Assembly: GCF_030272615.1 (NCBI RefSeq)
Contig: NC_081405.1
Coordinates: 313,430,235-313,494,234, forward strand
From: Cryptomeria japonica
Taxonomy: Eukaryota; Streptophyta; Pinopsida; Cupressales; Cupressaceae
Length of the DNA stretch: 64,000 nt
Direction of reading: 5' to 3'
Every line of letters starts with the position of its first letter. The first letter of the stretch is position 1. The translations under genes were made by a program, and so were the position numbers. Under the pieces are notes generated by a model that had not been told where the DNA came from, did not search any database, and saw nothing but the letters and a program-made list of their open reading frames with translations. Below, in pieces: positions 11,225 to 21,620 of this stretch.

Positions 11225-12868
11225 TTGATTAATAATGATATAATGTTTTTCTTTTTGCAAACAATTCCATACATCCATGAGAATACTGTTGGGCTCACCT
11301 TCCAGAGCATCCAGGAGAAGATCCAAAGGCTGGTAGTGGGGGAGAGGGAGTTACTACATGTAGTGGGCTTGTGGGATGCGATGACTATGTCAGCCATCAA
11401 ATTCTATTATGCGATACTGATGGTGTTGATGAAGAGGTGGGATGCAAACACCTCAATGTTCTCGTTACCTATGGGGGAGATGACGGTCACCCTTGAGGAT
11501 GTATACCACATTTTGTGCCTTCCCATTAGGAGGGAGACCATGAGATATCGATCCGACCAGATAGAGGAGGATTATAAGAGAGAGTAGGTGTATGTTATGG
11601 GGAGAGTGATACTAGGCGAGACGAGGGGCTGTATCATGGTCAGCTGGCTCCTAAACCCTACTAGCGAGGTTCCATTAGTGAGGTGACTCATGATTGCAAC
11701 CCTTGCATTAATCGTGTGCCCTAATGGGCATGACACACATATGCATGGAGGACTCATCTATAGTATCTAAGTGATGGAGAGACATAGGAGGGTATACTCT
11801 TGGGGTAGGAGCATGCTTGCGCATCTCTATCACGACCTTGGGGAGTATGTATTTGGACAGGGATGTAGCTTGATGACATGCACGCTACTACAGGTGTGGA
11901 TGTTTGAGCATATTACCTACACTAGGCCTATTGGAGCCCCTATAGACTTAGTCCTAGAGCAGCCTAGGGTATTTTCATATCCACTTACTCGTGAGTGGGA
12001 ATTCAGTGATCTCCTACATTGGAGGTTGAGCTTAGACATATTGATAGCGAGTGGAGTCATATGGAGACCCTACCTTAGGATGTACATGTGGGTAGGGATA
12101 CACAGGTAGATGTTCAACATGCAGAGGAATTGTCTACTGGAGGGGCGGTACAACCACATAGTCATTATTTTCTACTTCGACTAAGTTTGATGGTAGTTCA
12201 AGCTCGAGCAGTGCATTCCTACTGATGTGCCTATGTACATCTGACACTCACATGTGATGCCAAGGCTAGGAGCCATTCCTAGGCCTATAAGTAATGAGAT
12301 TGACATTACAGATTCAGACAGGTTGGATCAAGACATTGTGATAGACTATAGAGATGATTCTGGTGCACACTAGCAATACATCACATGGTGGGGGAGGACA
12401 TACCCTGGAGCCATCTTCCCAGTAGACTTCCTTGGTGGGAACCCTAGACCATGGAGACAGTCAAGCAACAGAGAGGGACCTGATACATCTGAGGAGGGCT
12501 TAGATGATCAGGTTGATGACATAGGACAACAGGAGGCAGGCAGAGATGGAGATGATCCTGATACCAGAGAGGGAGATCAGGATGGAGATGATGAGGAGGA
12601 TAGAGAGGAGGAGGACAAAAAGGAGGAGGATGATGAGGAGGAGGAAGAGGAGGACAAGGAGGAGGATGAGTCAAATGCAATTCCTCATCACTTCGAGGAG
12701 GATCCATAACCCTAGGTCCACCAAGTCTCCCATTACATGTGGAGAAGGACCCTATCAGGGATCCTGATCCTATTCCTCATCGGCCCACACCCACTATACA
12801 GAGACAGTATGAGTGCGGAGAGCCTAGCAGGTCCCAGTATCAGGCGATCGCTTTCCACGATCGCTACT
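11225..12868 (+). pseudogene. Plant mobile domain (PMD) protein, antisense cargo of Gypsy-1 (decayed)
   Basis: MGEMTVTLEDVYHILCLPI (about 11471-11527) is the core signature of the plant mobile domain (Pfam PF10536, the MAIN/MAIL1-like family), which occurs both in host genes and in plant transposons. Later PMD blocks follow in the same frame: RVYSWGRSMLAHLYHDLG, an LLQVWMFEH segment, and TWWGRTYPGAIFPVDFLG (about 12377-12435). Then comes an acidic tail of some 40 Asp/Glu residues to 12706. After a frameshift near 12710 a proline- and arginine-rich segment runs to TGA at about 12866. Eight or more in-frame stops break it. It is on the strand opposite to gag-pol, between integrase and the 3' LTR, a place where some plant Ty3 elements are known to carry extra antisense ORFs. 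Confidence 0.8.
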
Positions 12869-13368
12869 GATGAGAGAGAGATCCATGAAAGGTGTCTTGT
12901 TATTGATTAACATATGTATCTTACTTGTTTAGATTTGATGATATAGAATGTTACTGATGAAAATTTTCTCTCTTTCTTGCAGCTACTATCCAAGACTAGC
13001 ATTCTCTTATTCAGAATGCAATGATAGACATCATCGTGACTGCACACATTCCTAGTTTCTCACAAATATCGCACAGATCCAAGAAAAGTGCAGGACAACA
13101 CAAGGACCTTTTCTCCCCTATTCGGATGGAGATGGATGTCCTATGAGAGAGATTACAAAAGATAGAGCATGACCTAGTAGCGTCATAGACAGAGGCAGCC
13201 ACATACCATGGGATTATGATGGAGAGGGATCGCAAGAGCTCCTCGCGGAGTCACTCACAGTCCATATCATGATACACCCTCATGAGGCCACCCCCACGAC
13301 TAGATCAAGAGGGGGCATCTAGCCACCATCCTCTCGCTACTAGTCCTAGGGATAGGAGATGTTCTTGA
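12869..13368 (+). pseudogene. Possible downstream exon of the antisense PMD gene, after a candidate intron
   Basis: TACTGATGAAAATTTTCTC followed by CTTTCTTGCAG ending at 12983 has the branch-point, pyrimidine tract and AG of a plant 3' splice site. Beyond it a frame reads through about 13001-13368 with only three stops: SPIRMEMDVL, ERLQKIEHDL (heptad-like), then MMERDRKSSSRSHSQS and a Ser/Arg/Pro-rich end at TGA 13366-13368. The best donor seen is the weak AAAG-GTGTCT near 12890. The coding bias is visible, but the splice is inference. Confidence 0.4.
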
Positions 13369-14504
13369 TGTATTGATTTATATATTATGATACTCATGGA
13401 TATGTTATTTTCATGTCTAAACAATATATGTGATGTCATGGAAATGGGGACAAGGCAACAACAAAGTTCAATGTTAATAAGTTAGTTTCAACCATAAAAC
13501 CAAAACAAAGAACTAAAAACCATTCCAAACATATCAAAAGAGATTTTAAAAAGCATGAAAGAAGTTTAACAAAATAAAAGAAAGGAGAAGAGCCTCCCTA
13601 AGATGCTTCCATGATGCCTTTTGATGCTTCTCCCTTGTTTCTCCCCTCTCTAAGTCCCAAATGATTGTAGCTCTTAGCTTTTAGCACTAGCCATGGATGC
13701 CATATGGAGATTCAAGATCGTTGAATATGATAAGAAAATGCTATGCAAGTGTAGATAATGATGCTATGAATAAGCTCTATGCTAATACCAGTATAACAAC
13801 AATACTCTAATGCTTCCTCCTTTGCTTGAGGAGAAGGGTTCTATTTATAGAAGAAATGGGGAAATGAAGGGTTAAGATTGAGCAATCTTAATAAGGGTTA
13901 GGATTGAAAGATATTCAATCCATGTGAGACTTTCAACCCAATCCCATGTTGACAAGTGGATTGGCTTGAAAGTCTCACCATGAGGAGGCTTGAGAGGAGA
14001 GATAAGGAGCATTAAATGCTTCAGGGGACATGATGGTTACCCTAGTCAAAGTAATAAATGCTTTGAAGAGACACATGGGTTACATGAGGGTTAAGTTAGG
14101 GGTCAAAGTTATTAACCATGGGTGCAAGTGGAATTAACCATTAATGGTCATGTAAGAGCCATAAGTGGTTTGGAAGACTTTAGAGGTTAATTTGTTGAAC
14201 ACACAAAGCATTAATTGCTTGTCAAAGACTTTGGAGTCTTTGAGAAGTGACTCCAATTTGCTTAGGAATGTGACAATATTTAGGGGATGGATTAGGTTAA
14301 TTAGGAAGGGTTTAGAAGAATCTAGAAGGGGTTTAGGCATGCAAGTGGATTTTGTAGGAAAATGCAAGTGGGGGAAATTTTGTTATTTTCAATTAAAATA
14401 AAATCATTTATTTTAATTAAATGGTGTAATTTGCATTTGGGTAAATATTCAAATAAATATTAATTTATTTAAATGAGAAAAAGGAAGATAAAGCATTAAA
14501 TGTT
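13369..14504. other. Non-coding interior of Gypsy-1, AT-rich
   Basis: No gene is seen. A TATA-like CTATTTATAG lies at about 13851-13860 on the plus strand, followed by a short hairpin at 13921-13982. The stretch 14340-14460 is an imperfect forerunner of the 79-bp tandem repeat that starts at 14811 (it has the same TAGGAAAATGCAAGTGGG core). Confidence 0.5.
13921..13982. repeat. 24-bp inverted repeat (hairpin)
   Basis: CATGTGAGACTTTCAACCCA at 13921-13940 (continuing to 13944) is matched on the opposite strand at 13958-13982, with one substitution and one extra base, around a 13-base loop. It could fold in RNA of either strand. Confidence 0.75.
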
Positions 14505-14811
14505 TGAAGACTTTAAGGGAAACCATTAAAGGTTTGAGAAGACTCTAGAAGGAAGCCATTAAATTTGAAGACTTTAAGGGAAACCATTAAAGTCTTAAGA
14601 AGACTTTAAGGGAAACCATTAAAGTCTTAAGAAGACTTTAAGGGAAACCATTAAGTTTGAAGACTTTAAGGGAAACCATTAAAGGTTTGAGAAGACTCTA
14701 GAAGGAAGCCATTAAGTTTGAAGACTTTAAGGGAAACCATTAAAGGTTTGAGAAGACTCTAGAAGGAAGCCATTAAGTTTGAAGACTTTAAGGGAAACCA
14801 TTAAAGGTTTC
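14505..14811. repeat. Tandem repeat, ~61-bp units built of two half-units
   Basis: GAAGACTTTAAGGGAAACCA recurs about seven times. Full units are 61-62 bp and combine this with a variant half containing GAAGACTCTAGAAGGAAGCC. In the middle, shorter copies of about 38 bp repeat AAAGTCTTAAGAAGACTTTA. The pattern suggests unequal exchange or slippage. Confidence 0.85.
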
Positions 14812-15047
14812 AAGTGGGTGAGGATAAATAGGTTTTTAAATAAATAATTTATTTAAAATAGTTGTGCAACTTGCATTTGTAGGAAAATGCAAGTGGGTGG
14901 AGGATAAAGGTGATTTAAATAAATAATTTATTTAAAATAGTTGTGCAACTTGCATTTGTAGGAAAATACAAGTGGGTGGAGGATAAAGGTGATTTAAATA
15001 AATGTTAATTTATTTAAATGTGAGAGGTGGGATTTTGGGGGAATTTA
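14811..15047. repeat. 79-bp tandem repeat, about 3 copies
   Basis: CAAGTGGGTG recurs at 14811, 14890 and 14969, giving a 79-bp period. Each unit carries TTTAAATAAATAATTTATTT and GTTGTGCAACTTGCATTTG. The third copy decays into further TTTAAATAAAT blocks up to about 15080. Confidence 0.85.
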
Positions 15048-15780
15048 AATAAATATTAATTTATTTAAATGTGAGAGAAGATTTAATTAAATAAATATGA
15101 TTTATTTATTTAAGTAATGGTCTAAATTTGGTTAAGTGAATTAAATCAAATAAATTGAATAATTTATTTAATCAATAGGAGAAGAGGGTTAAGATGAATT
15201 AATTAAATATATTAATTTAATTAATTATTGATTGATGGTTAAATAATCAAATAAATACTAAATATTCATTTAATTAAGTGGATAGATTTATGTGACTACA
15301 ATATGCATTGCTTAGATTAGAAGTAACATATTGAGTGATAACATGTATGTCTAATTTAATTTTCATGTGATTGATTTCTCAATGTTTCATGATTAAATTG
15401 ATACATGTGTGATTTAATTAAATAACCAAGTATTTAATTAAATGCTACTTTGACAATGTAAAAGAAGAATGTATTAAGCCTAAGAACTATATGACTAATG
15501 TGATTTAATTAACTCTAATTAAACATAACATGATATAATTCTACTTAACACAGAAGAAATTGTATAACATGCTAGCACATATGAAATGTAAATCTATTAC
15601 AATTTACATAAAATAATAAAAAACAAACAATAAAGTAATGAAACATGCTTGTCAAGAATGAAGTAATGTATACCAAACAATATAACATCATTTAATCCTA
15701 CATACTTTAATGAATACATGCTAACATATTACCCAATTTTGAAGAAATAAAAGATATAGAGAGGGAACAGAAAGTAGATT

Positions 15781-15790
<10 letters not shown>
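15048..15790. other. AT-rich non-coding stretch of Gypsy-1
   Basis: It is composed largely of TTAATTAA/TTTATTTAA blocks with no reading frame of note. It is the 3' untranslated part of the element between the integrase end and the tandem repeats. Confidence 0.6.

Positions 15791-15847
<57 letters not shown>
15791..15847. repeat. (AG)28 microsatellite
   Basis: An uninterrupted dinucleotide run, directly after the end of the Gypsy-1 integrase frame (stop side at 15849). On the element's sense strand it is a CT tract. Frames that read through it as Ser-Leu repeats are artefacts. Confidence 0.97.
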
Positions 15848-15848
<1 letters not shown>

Positions 15849-15849
<1 letters not shown>

Positions 15850-17244
15850 TAGGCATAGTATCTGTGAAGGTGCATAGCATTTATGGGTTTCTTGAGAGGC
15901 ATACCTTCCACATCTGCTATCATGTAAGCACCTGATCCATAGACCTCGACAATAATGTATGGTCCAAGCCAATTAGGGCTGAATTTTCCTTTCTCCTCAA
16001 GTAAGGCATTCACATTGAGTTGATTCTCGTAAAGGACTAAATCACCTACTAAGAAGGAATGTTGAATAAACTTATCATTGTAGCTTTGTTGCAAAGTTTT
16101 ATGATATGCTTGAATATGCTTGAGGGCATTTATACGCCATTCATTGAGCATCTCAAGTTGTTGAAGTCTTTTCTCTCTATAGGAATCATCATCCACTATA
16201 CCCCTAAGAGAAACTCTCAAAGAAGGAATTTGTAACTCCAAAGGCATAATGGCATCAGTGTCATAAACAAGATTATAAGGAGTATGACCCATAGCAACAC
16301 GTACACTCATGTGATAAGCCCACAAAGCATAGGTTAATTGAGTATGCCAATCCTTACCATGCTTGTTTACAGTCTTTCAAAGAATTTGTTCAATTATCCT
16401 ATTAGGAGACTCAGCTTGACCATTTGATTGAGGATACTAAGGTGTAGAAAATTTATGTTGAATATGATATTTCTCGAGAAACTTCTTCACATCCTTATTT
16501 TTGAAAGACGTTCTATTATCCAAAACTAAGGTAGAAGGTATCCCGAATCGGGATAATGATTTCCAAAATGAATTGACAAATTACTTCAGTGGTAGTGGAT
16601 TGAAGAGGAATGGTTTCTGCCCACTTTGTAAAGTAATCAGTGGTAGTTATGATGAAGGTATGTCCTTGAGATGGAGGAGATATTTTACCAATGAGATCCA
16701 AACCCCATGTAGAAAAGGGCCAAGATGCCACTTCAAATCGAAGTTCTTGGGAAAGGGCATGGATCAAATTGCTATGTTGCTGACACAGATGACATCTTTT
16801 AACAAATACAAAGGAATGCTTTTCCATGGTTTTCCAATAATATTCCATTCGAAGCAATCTATAAACTAAAGATCTACCCCCAAATTGCCCCCCACAAGAA
16901 CCTGAATGTGCTTCCTCAATAGCAATAGGGATTTTAGCCTTGTTTAAGCATCGAAGGAGAAGAACATTATAAACCCTCCTATAAAAAATATTAAAAAGGA
17001 TAATGTATCTAGCAACCAATTTGTGAATCCTAGCCCTAGTATTCTTATTTGCAGAGTCAAGAAAGGTGCCATCACTCAAATATCTCATGATATGCGAGTA
17101 CCATTCATCAAAATCTATAATGCAATTACAATATGCTAAATCACTAGGATTATCAGCAATAGCCAGGGTAGTGAGGTTATGAATGGTGAATTTAAGATCT
17201 ACCAAGGGGTCCTCTAGAGACACAAGAGAGGTAACACATGCCAT
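15849..17244 (-). pseudogene. Gypsy-1 integrase
   Basis: It would insert the element's cDNA. Reading leftwards, a zinc-binding H-H-C-C region comes first (EAHSGSCGGQFGG ... CHLCQQH). The catalytic core has its first Asp in WGLDLIGKI. A frameshift near 16545 separates this from the second Asp (LVLDNRTSF) and the Glu (SNGQAES), which read in the next frame, so all three D,D35E residues are still encoded. A Tat/Athila-like C-terminal domain ends in INAMHLHRYYA, with no chromodomain. Stops lie at about 16438 and 16378. The gap 17245-17376 upstream is an eroded linker. Confidence 0.88.
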
Positions 17245-17376
17245 TGCATCAGCATGTCTATTATCTTTTCAAGGAATGGGCTCCATGGTATAAGAATCAA
17301 ATTTTTGCAACAAGGATATAGCTAGATCTCTATATTGTGATAATTTGTCTTGCTTAGCTTGATAAAATCTTGTCAC

Positions 17377-19349
17377 TCATCTTATGATTAGTTGATAATC
17401 TCCATAAATATGTATATGTTTCACATTCAATGCCAAGGCTGCTTTAATTCCTGCTATCAGAGCCTCATATTTAGCAATGTTGCTGGTACATAAGAAATTG
17501 AGACGATATGATAAAGGAATAGGATTCTTTTTAGGAGAAATTAGGACCACCCCTACCCCCAGTCTTGCACAACACTTAGAGCCATCAAAGTACAGTTCCC
17601 AAGTCTCATCAATGTCAGTGGAAAAAATGTATTCATCGAGAAAGGACTCTGGATTAGGTAGAGATAAGGGTGAAGGAGCATCAACTAAGTGGTTAGTCAA
17701 CGCTTGACCCTTTATTGCCTTTTGTGAGACAAACTTAAGGTCAATCTCGGTTAACATCATAACCCACTTAGCTAAGCATCCAGAAAGGTCAGTTTTGGAG
17801 AAAAGATGTTTAAGAGGATCAAATTTAATGATAACATGGATCTCAACATTCAAGAGATAATGCCTCAAATTTTGAGTTGCAAAGACTAAAGCAAGGCACT
17901 GTATTTCTATCACAGAATATCAGACCTCGTAATCGAGTAGAGTGTGGCTTATGTAATAAACTGGGCATTCTCTACCGCCCTTATCACATTGTGCCAATAA
18001 GGTTGCAAGAGCCTCAAGGGAAGCAGCGGTGTACAAAAGGAAAGGCTTAGTAGGATTAGCAGGTTGAAGAATAGGAGGATTGGCCAAATAGGTTATTAAG
18101 TCTTCAAATTCTTGAGGACAATCCTCATTCCATTGGAAAGTGATATTATTTTTAAGAAATTGTGTGAAGGGAAAGGTACGATCCGCAAGTTGAGAGACAA
18201 ACCTATGAATAGCTTGGATCTTTCCTTGCAAACTTTTTAGTTGGGAGACATTCTTAGGAGGTGGCATGTTAACAATAGCATCTATCTTCTTTGTATCCAC
18301 CTCAATGCCACGATGTGAAACTATGAATCCTAATAGTTTTACAGTATCCACACCAAAAACATATTTTTGAGGATTCAAATGCATGTTATACTTATGAATT
18401 CTCTCAAAGATTTGATGAAGGATCTTAACCTGATCTGTATGAAGAACAAATTTGGCTAAGATGTCATCAACATAATATTCTAAGGTTTTATACATATAGT
18501 CATGGAAGATGAGAGTCATAGCACGCTGATAGGTTGCGCCTGCATTTTCAATCCAAAAGGCATCACAATCCAACAAAACGTACCCCAAGGGGTGGTAAAA
18601 GAATTTTTATATTGATCTTGAGGATTAATGAAGATTTGATTAAATCTTGATAAACCATCCATAAAGGATAATAAAGCATGCCTTGCTACCGAATCCACTA
18701 TCACATCAATATTCGGGAGAGGAAAGTCATCCTTTAAAGAGGCCTTATTTAAATCATGAAAATCCGTACACATCCTAATCTTGTTTTCAGCTTTAGCCAC
18801 AGCCACAATGTTTGAAATCCATGGGGAATAGTCAGTAGGATGAATGAATCTTCTAGCATCCAACAGTTTTTCAATCTCAGGTTTAACAAGTAATGCCACT
18901 TTAGGGTGAATCTTTTGAATCTTTTGGTTCACAGGTTTAGCATCAGGAATCAGGACAATGTTATGAGTGAAAATCTTAGGATATACGTCAGGCATGTCAA
19001 AATATATCTAAGCAAAGATATCAGGGAATTCATGTAACAACTCGACATACTTTTTTTGCTCTTCTACGTCAAGACATTTCCCTATCTTGATGATTTTATC
19101 TTCAACACAAGGATCCATCTTGATATGAATGGTGTCATTTATTAGGAGATTACTTTTTTGAGGAGAATCTTTTAATTGAGAAAATTCTATAACTGTCTCA
19201 TCGTTATTTTTTTCTTTCCCAAAGTAAGTTTCTGCATTTAGACAATAGGGAAAACTGTGGTTATGGTGATAATGAGGAAGGTTGTCATAAGCTCCCAATA
19301 ATTCAACTAAGGAATCATCATTAGAAATAAATCCAAAGCGAAGACACAA
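17377..19349 (-). pseudogene. Gypsy-1 reverse transcriptase with two RNase H domains
   Basis: Reading leftwards, FIHPTDYSPWISNIVAVAK and SFMDGLSRFNQ mark the RT fingers and palm. A frameshift at about 18550 precedes the catalytic YYVDDILAKF. The RT-linked RNase H follows (LLYTAASLEALATLLAQ, YYISHTLLDYEV). A second RNase H then keeps D (YFDGSK), E (KYEALIAG) and D (IYGDYQL). This dual RNase H layout is known for the Tat lineage of plant Ty3 elements. Stops include one at 17917-17919 and one near 19005. The first 100 codons, from 19349, are the acidic pre-RT linker. Confidence 0.92.
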
Positions 19350-20086
19350 GAAGGGTCTAAGTTAATATACTTTGGATATTTTAGTGAGAGAGAAGCAGAA
19401 ATGACATTAACACTAATAGATGGTCTCTTAGAGGCTTTAGTAGGCTTGAAAGGATCATAACCAAGCCCAAATGTCATATCACGAAAGTTGTTTTCCAAGG
19501 GAACCTTAATCCCTTGTTCTTGTGCACCACATCCATTTCCATTATATCCACACCTAGCTAGGATGTGAAAACCAGGACCATAAAGGTTAGTCATTTCTGA
19601 AGAAGAAGGAGGATTTTCAAAAAGTAAAGAATCAAAATCCTCTAGACTAGAAACTAAGGGAGATGAAGTCTGAGAAGCCACCACAAATTTATTGCTCAAT
19701 GACCCAGACAAAGTAGATTTCTTTTTAGGTTCTTCTTCTTTCTTCTTTTCGACCTTAGGTTTTCTAGGGGGAATTTTGTATTCCCATACAAAAGTAGGAT
19801 TGAAGTCAAGGGATCCCCAATCATCTTCTGCAAGAATCTTTTCAACAGAGAAAGTGTTCTCAATCATAGAGTCAGGCAATGAAGACTCTTCCTCAAGAAC
19901 CTTAGGTCCACTTGAGGAAGTATTGGGAATCGATTTAGATATAGGAGATAGGTTTGATGAAGTGGTCACACTAATCAGAGTAGAAGCTTTAGAAGAACTA
20001 TCTAAAATAGTTGGGTAAGAATTGATTGAAGAGGATTTAGAACTTGATGTTTGTAAACAAGCTTGGAATCTTGTGTCACCTAACAA
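19307..20086 (-). pseudogene. Gypsy-1 linker with G-patch-like motif
   Basis: This segment joins protease to RT in the polyprotein. It is mostly Ser-, Glu- and Lys-rich and disordered. Near its C-terminal end it has GPGFHILARCGYNGNGCG followed by EQGIKVPLE and FGLGYDP, the glycine pattern of a G-patch (RNA-binding) motif. A TAG near 20087 separates it from the protease block. Its last part overlaps the start of the next frame, the site of a frameshift near 19320. Confidence 0.65.
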
Positions 20087-20089
20087 GGT

Positions 20090-21345
20090 CTATGTTATAT
20101 TTTTGTAGATAAACTTGATTTGCCTATGCAATGTAGAAGGAACAACTTGCATGCTACGAATCCAAGGTCTCCCTAGCAACAAGTTGTATGTCAACTCTCT
20201 AGACATGACATGGATAGGTGTAGGTAAAGTAATAGGACCTACCTTAATAGGCAAGGTGATGATACCCAGTGAAGATTTAGCAATATTATCGAAGCCACAA
20301 ATGGTGAGAGAATCGAGCTTAATAAGAGATGTATCAACATTCATCCTATGCAACAAGTTAATGCTACAGACATTAAGGATAGAACCATTGTCCACTAGTG
20401 TTTGTCTTATCCCACTATCATTTATGATAACGACAATCATTAAGGGATCATATTGTTGTTGAATTTCACTAGAGGGCAACTCATCTTGTGTGAACACAAT
20501 CTAAGCCTTAGGTGTTGAAATGGAGTTAATCAAGGAAGGCATATTATTGGATGTCACTACAGATGGGACATTCAATGTTTTCAAGGCATCTTGTAGAATT
20601 CCATGATGAGTCAAGGAAGTTTGAATTAAATCCCAAAGGGATATCTTGACAGGAGTAGCTTTAAGTTGTTCAACAAGATCATATTCCTTACCAAGGGTTT
20701 GTGAAATACGAAGTGTTTGAGGAAGAATGGGTTGAGGATCAGATAGAGGAGTTAGAACAACCGGAGGAGGGTTAGGTTAACTATTGTTTCTCATTTTATA
20801 GGTATGGGCAACTACATTATAACTCTCCTTAGTTAGTTGTCTAGCATAGCTATAAGGACTCTTAGTGGGATTCCTTCCTTGAACCGTAATGATAGGTTTA
20901 TTTAGAGTACTAAAAGAACCATGACTATATCCACCTTGATCTGTGAAGAGAGGTTAATTAGGAAGAGGTGAAGTTGGAGAAGGAAAAGCACCTTGGACAA
21001 AAAAAAGAGGTTTTCGATGTTCATTCACATTGATCATATTGATTAACCTTTTAGATGCATTATTCTTGTTTGAAAGTTTAGGAAAAGACATAAAGTCATC
21101 AAGGGCATCATCCAATAAAGCATGATCATAGTGGTTGAAAGGCTTATATTTGAACTCAAAAGGAGACATAACACCATAGAGGGAATCAAGGGGTCAATCA
21201 TGTTGCTAGATATAGTGGAGGAGTTGATAGGAATGTACCCATGAGAGGAATCACTCAACTTATCTTTCTCATCACCACGAAATGGCATAGTAACAAGGTT
21301 GAGTAATTTTTGGCAAAATGAGGGTTTACAAGACTTAGGGTTCAA
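20090..21345 (-). pseudogene. Gypsy-1 gag remnant and retropepsin-like protease
   Basis: The protease part (about 20100-20450) contains LVDNGSILNVC, with the usual DGGS-type active site changed to DNGS, and ends YNLLLGRPWI, the conserved retropepsin closing block. Upstream (20500-21345) are short frames with stops and one frameshift near 21175. They include ARQLTKESYNVVAHTYKMR and KISLWDLIQTSLTHHGIL, as found before protease in related elements. I see no capsid domain and no CCHC or CCHH knuckle between the 5' LTR and protease. Confidence 0.75.
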
Positions 21346-21598
21346 AAAATCATCTAGAGGTCATCTAATTCATCCTTACTAAACTCATAATCAAAATAAT
21401 TGCATACATTATCAAAAGCATGAACAACTTGCAAATAAAAATCTTACATTTTGAAATGAAAATTGCATGAAACTCAAACACACAATGCAAGGAAAATGAA
21501 AGAAACATATCTCTATCTTTTATTTTCTATGTTTTGAAATCAAATGAAATAAACTAGATCTATATCTAACAATGCAATGCAATGAAAATGAAATTGGG

Positions 21599-21616
21599 TT
21601 CATGTTAGGTTCACCA
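21599..21616 (-). promoter_or_regulatory. Gypsy-1 primer-binding site
   Basis: On the minus strand TGGTGAACCTAACATGAA begins four bases inside the 5' LTR and starts with the TGG that pairs with tRNA CCA. The matching tRNA is not one I can name. Gypsy-3 has TGGTGAACCTGACAT at the equivalent place. Confidence 0.7.
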
Positions 21617-21620
21617 AAGA

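Noticed and set aside
12444-12707. Pro-rich minus-strand frame of 87 codons
   Set aside because: Mirror of the acidic GAG/GAT-rich tail of the PMD gene.
15721-15972. Ser-Leu repeat protein on the minus strand
   Set aside because: Translation of the (AG)n microsatellite.
20115-20462. 115-codon plus-strand frame
   Set aside because: Antisense of the Gypsy-1 protease domain, which has the recognisable motifs.
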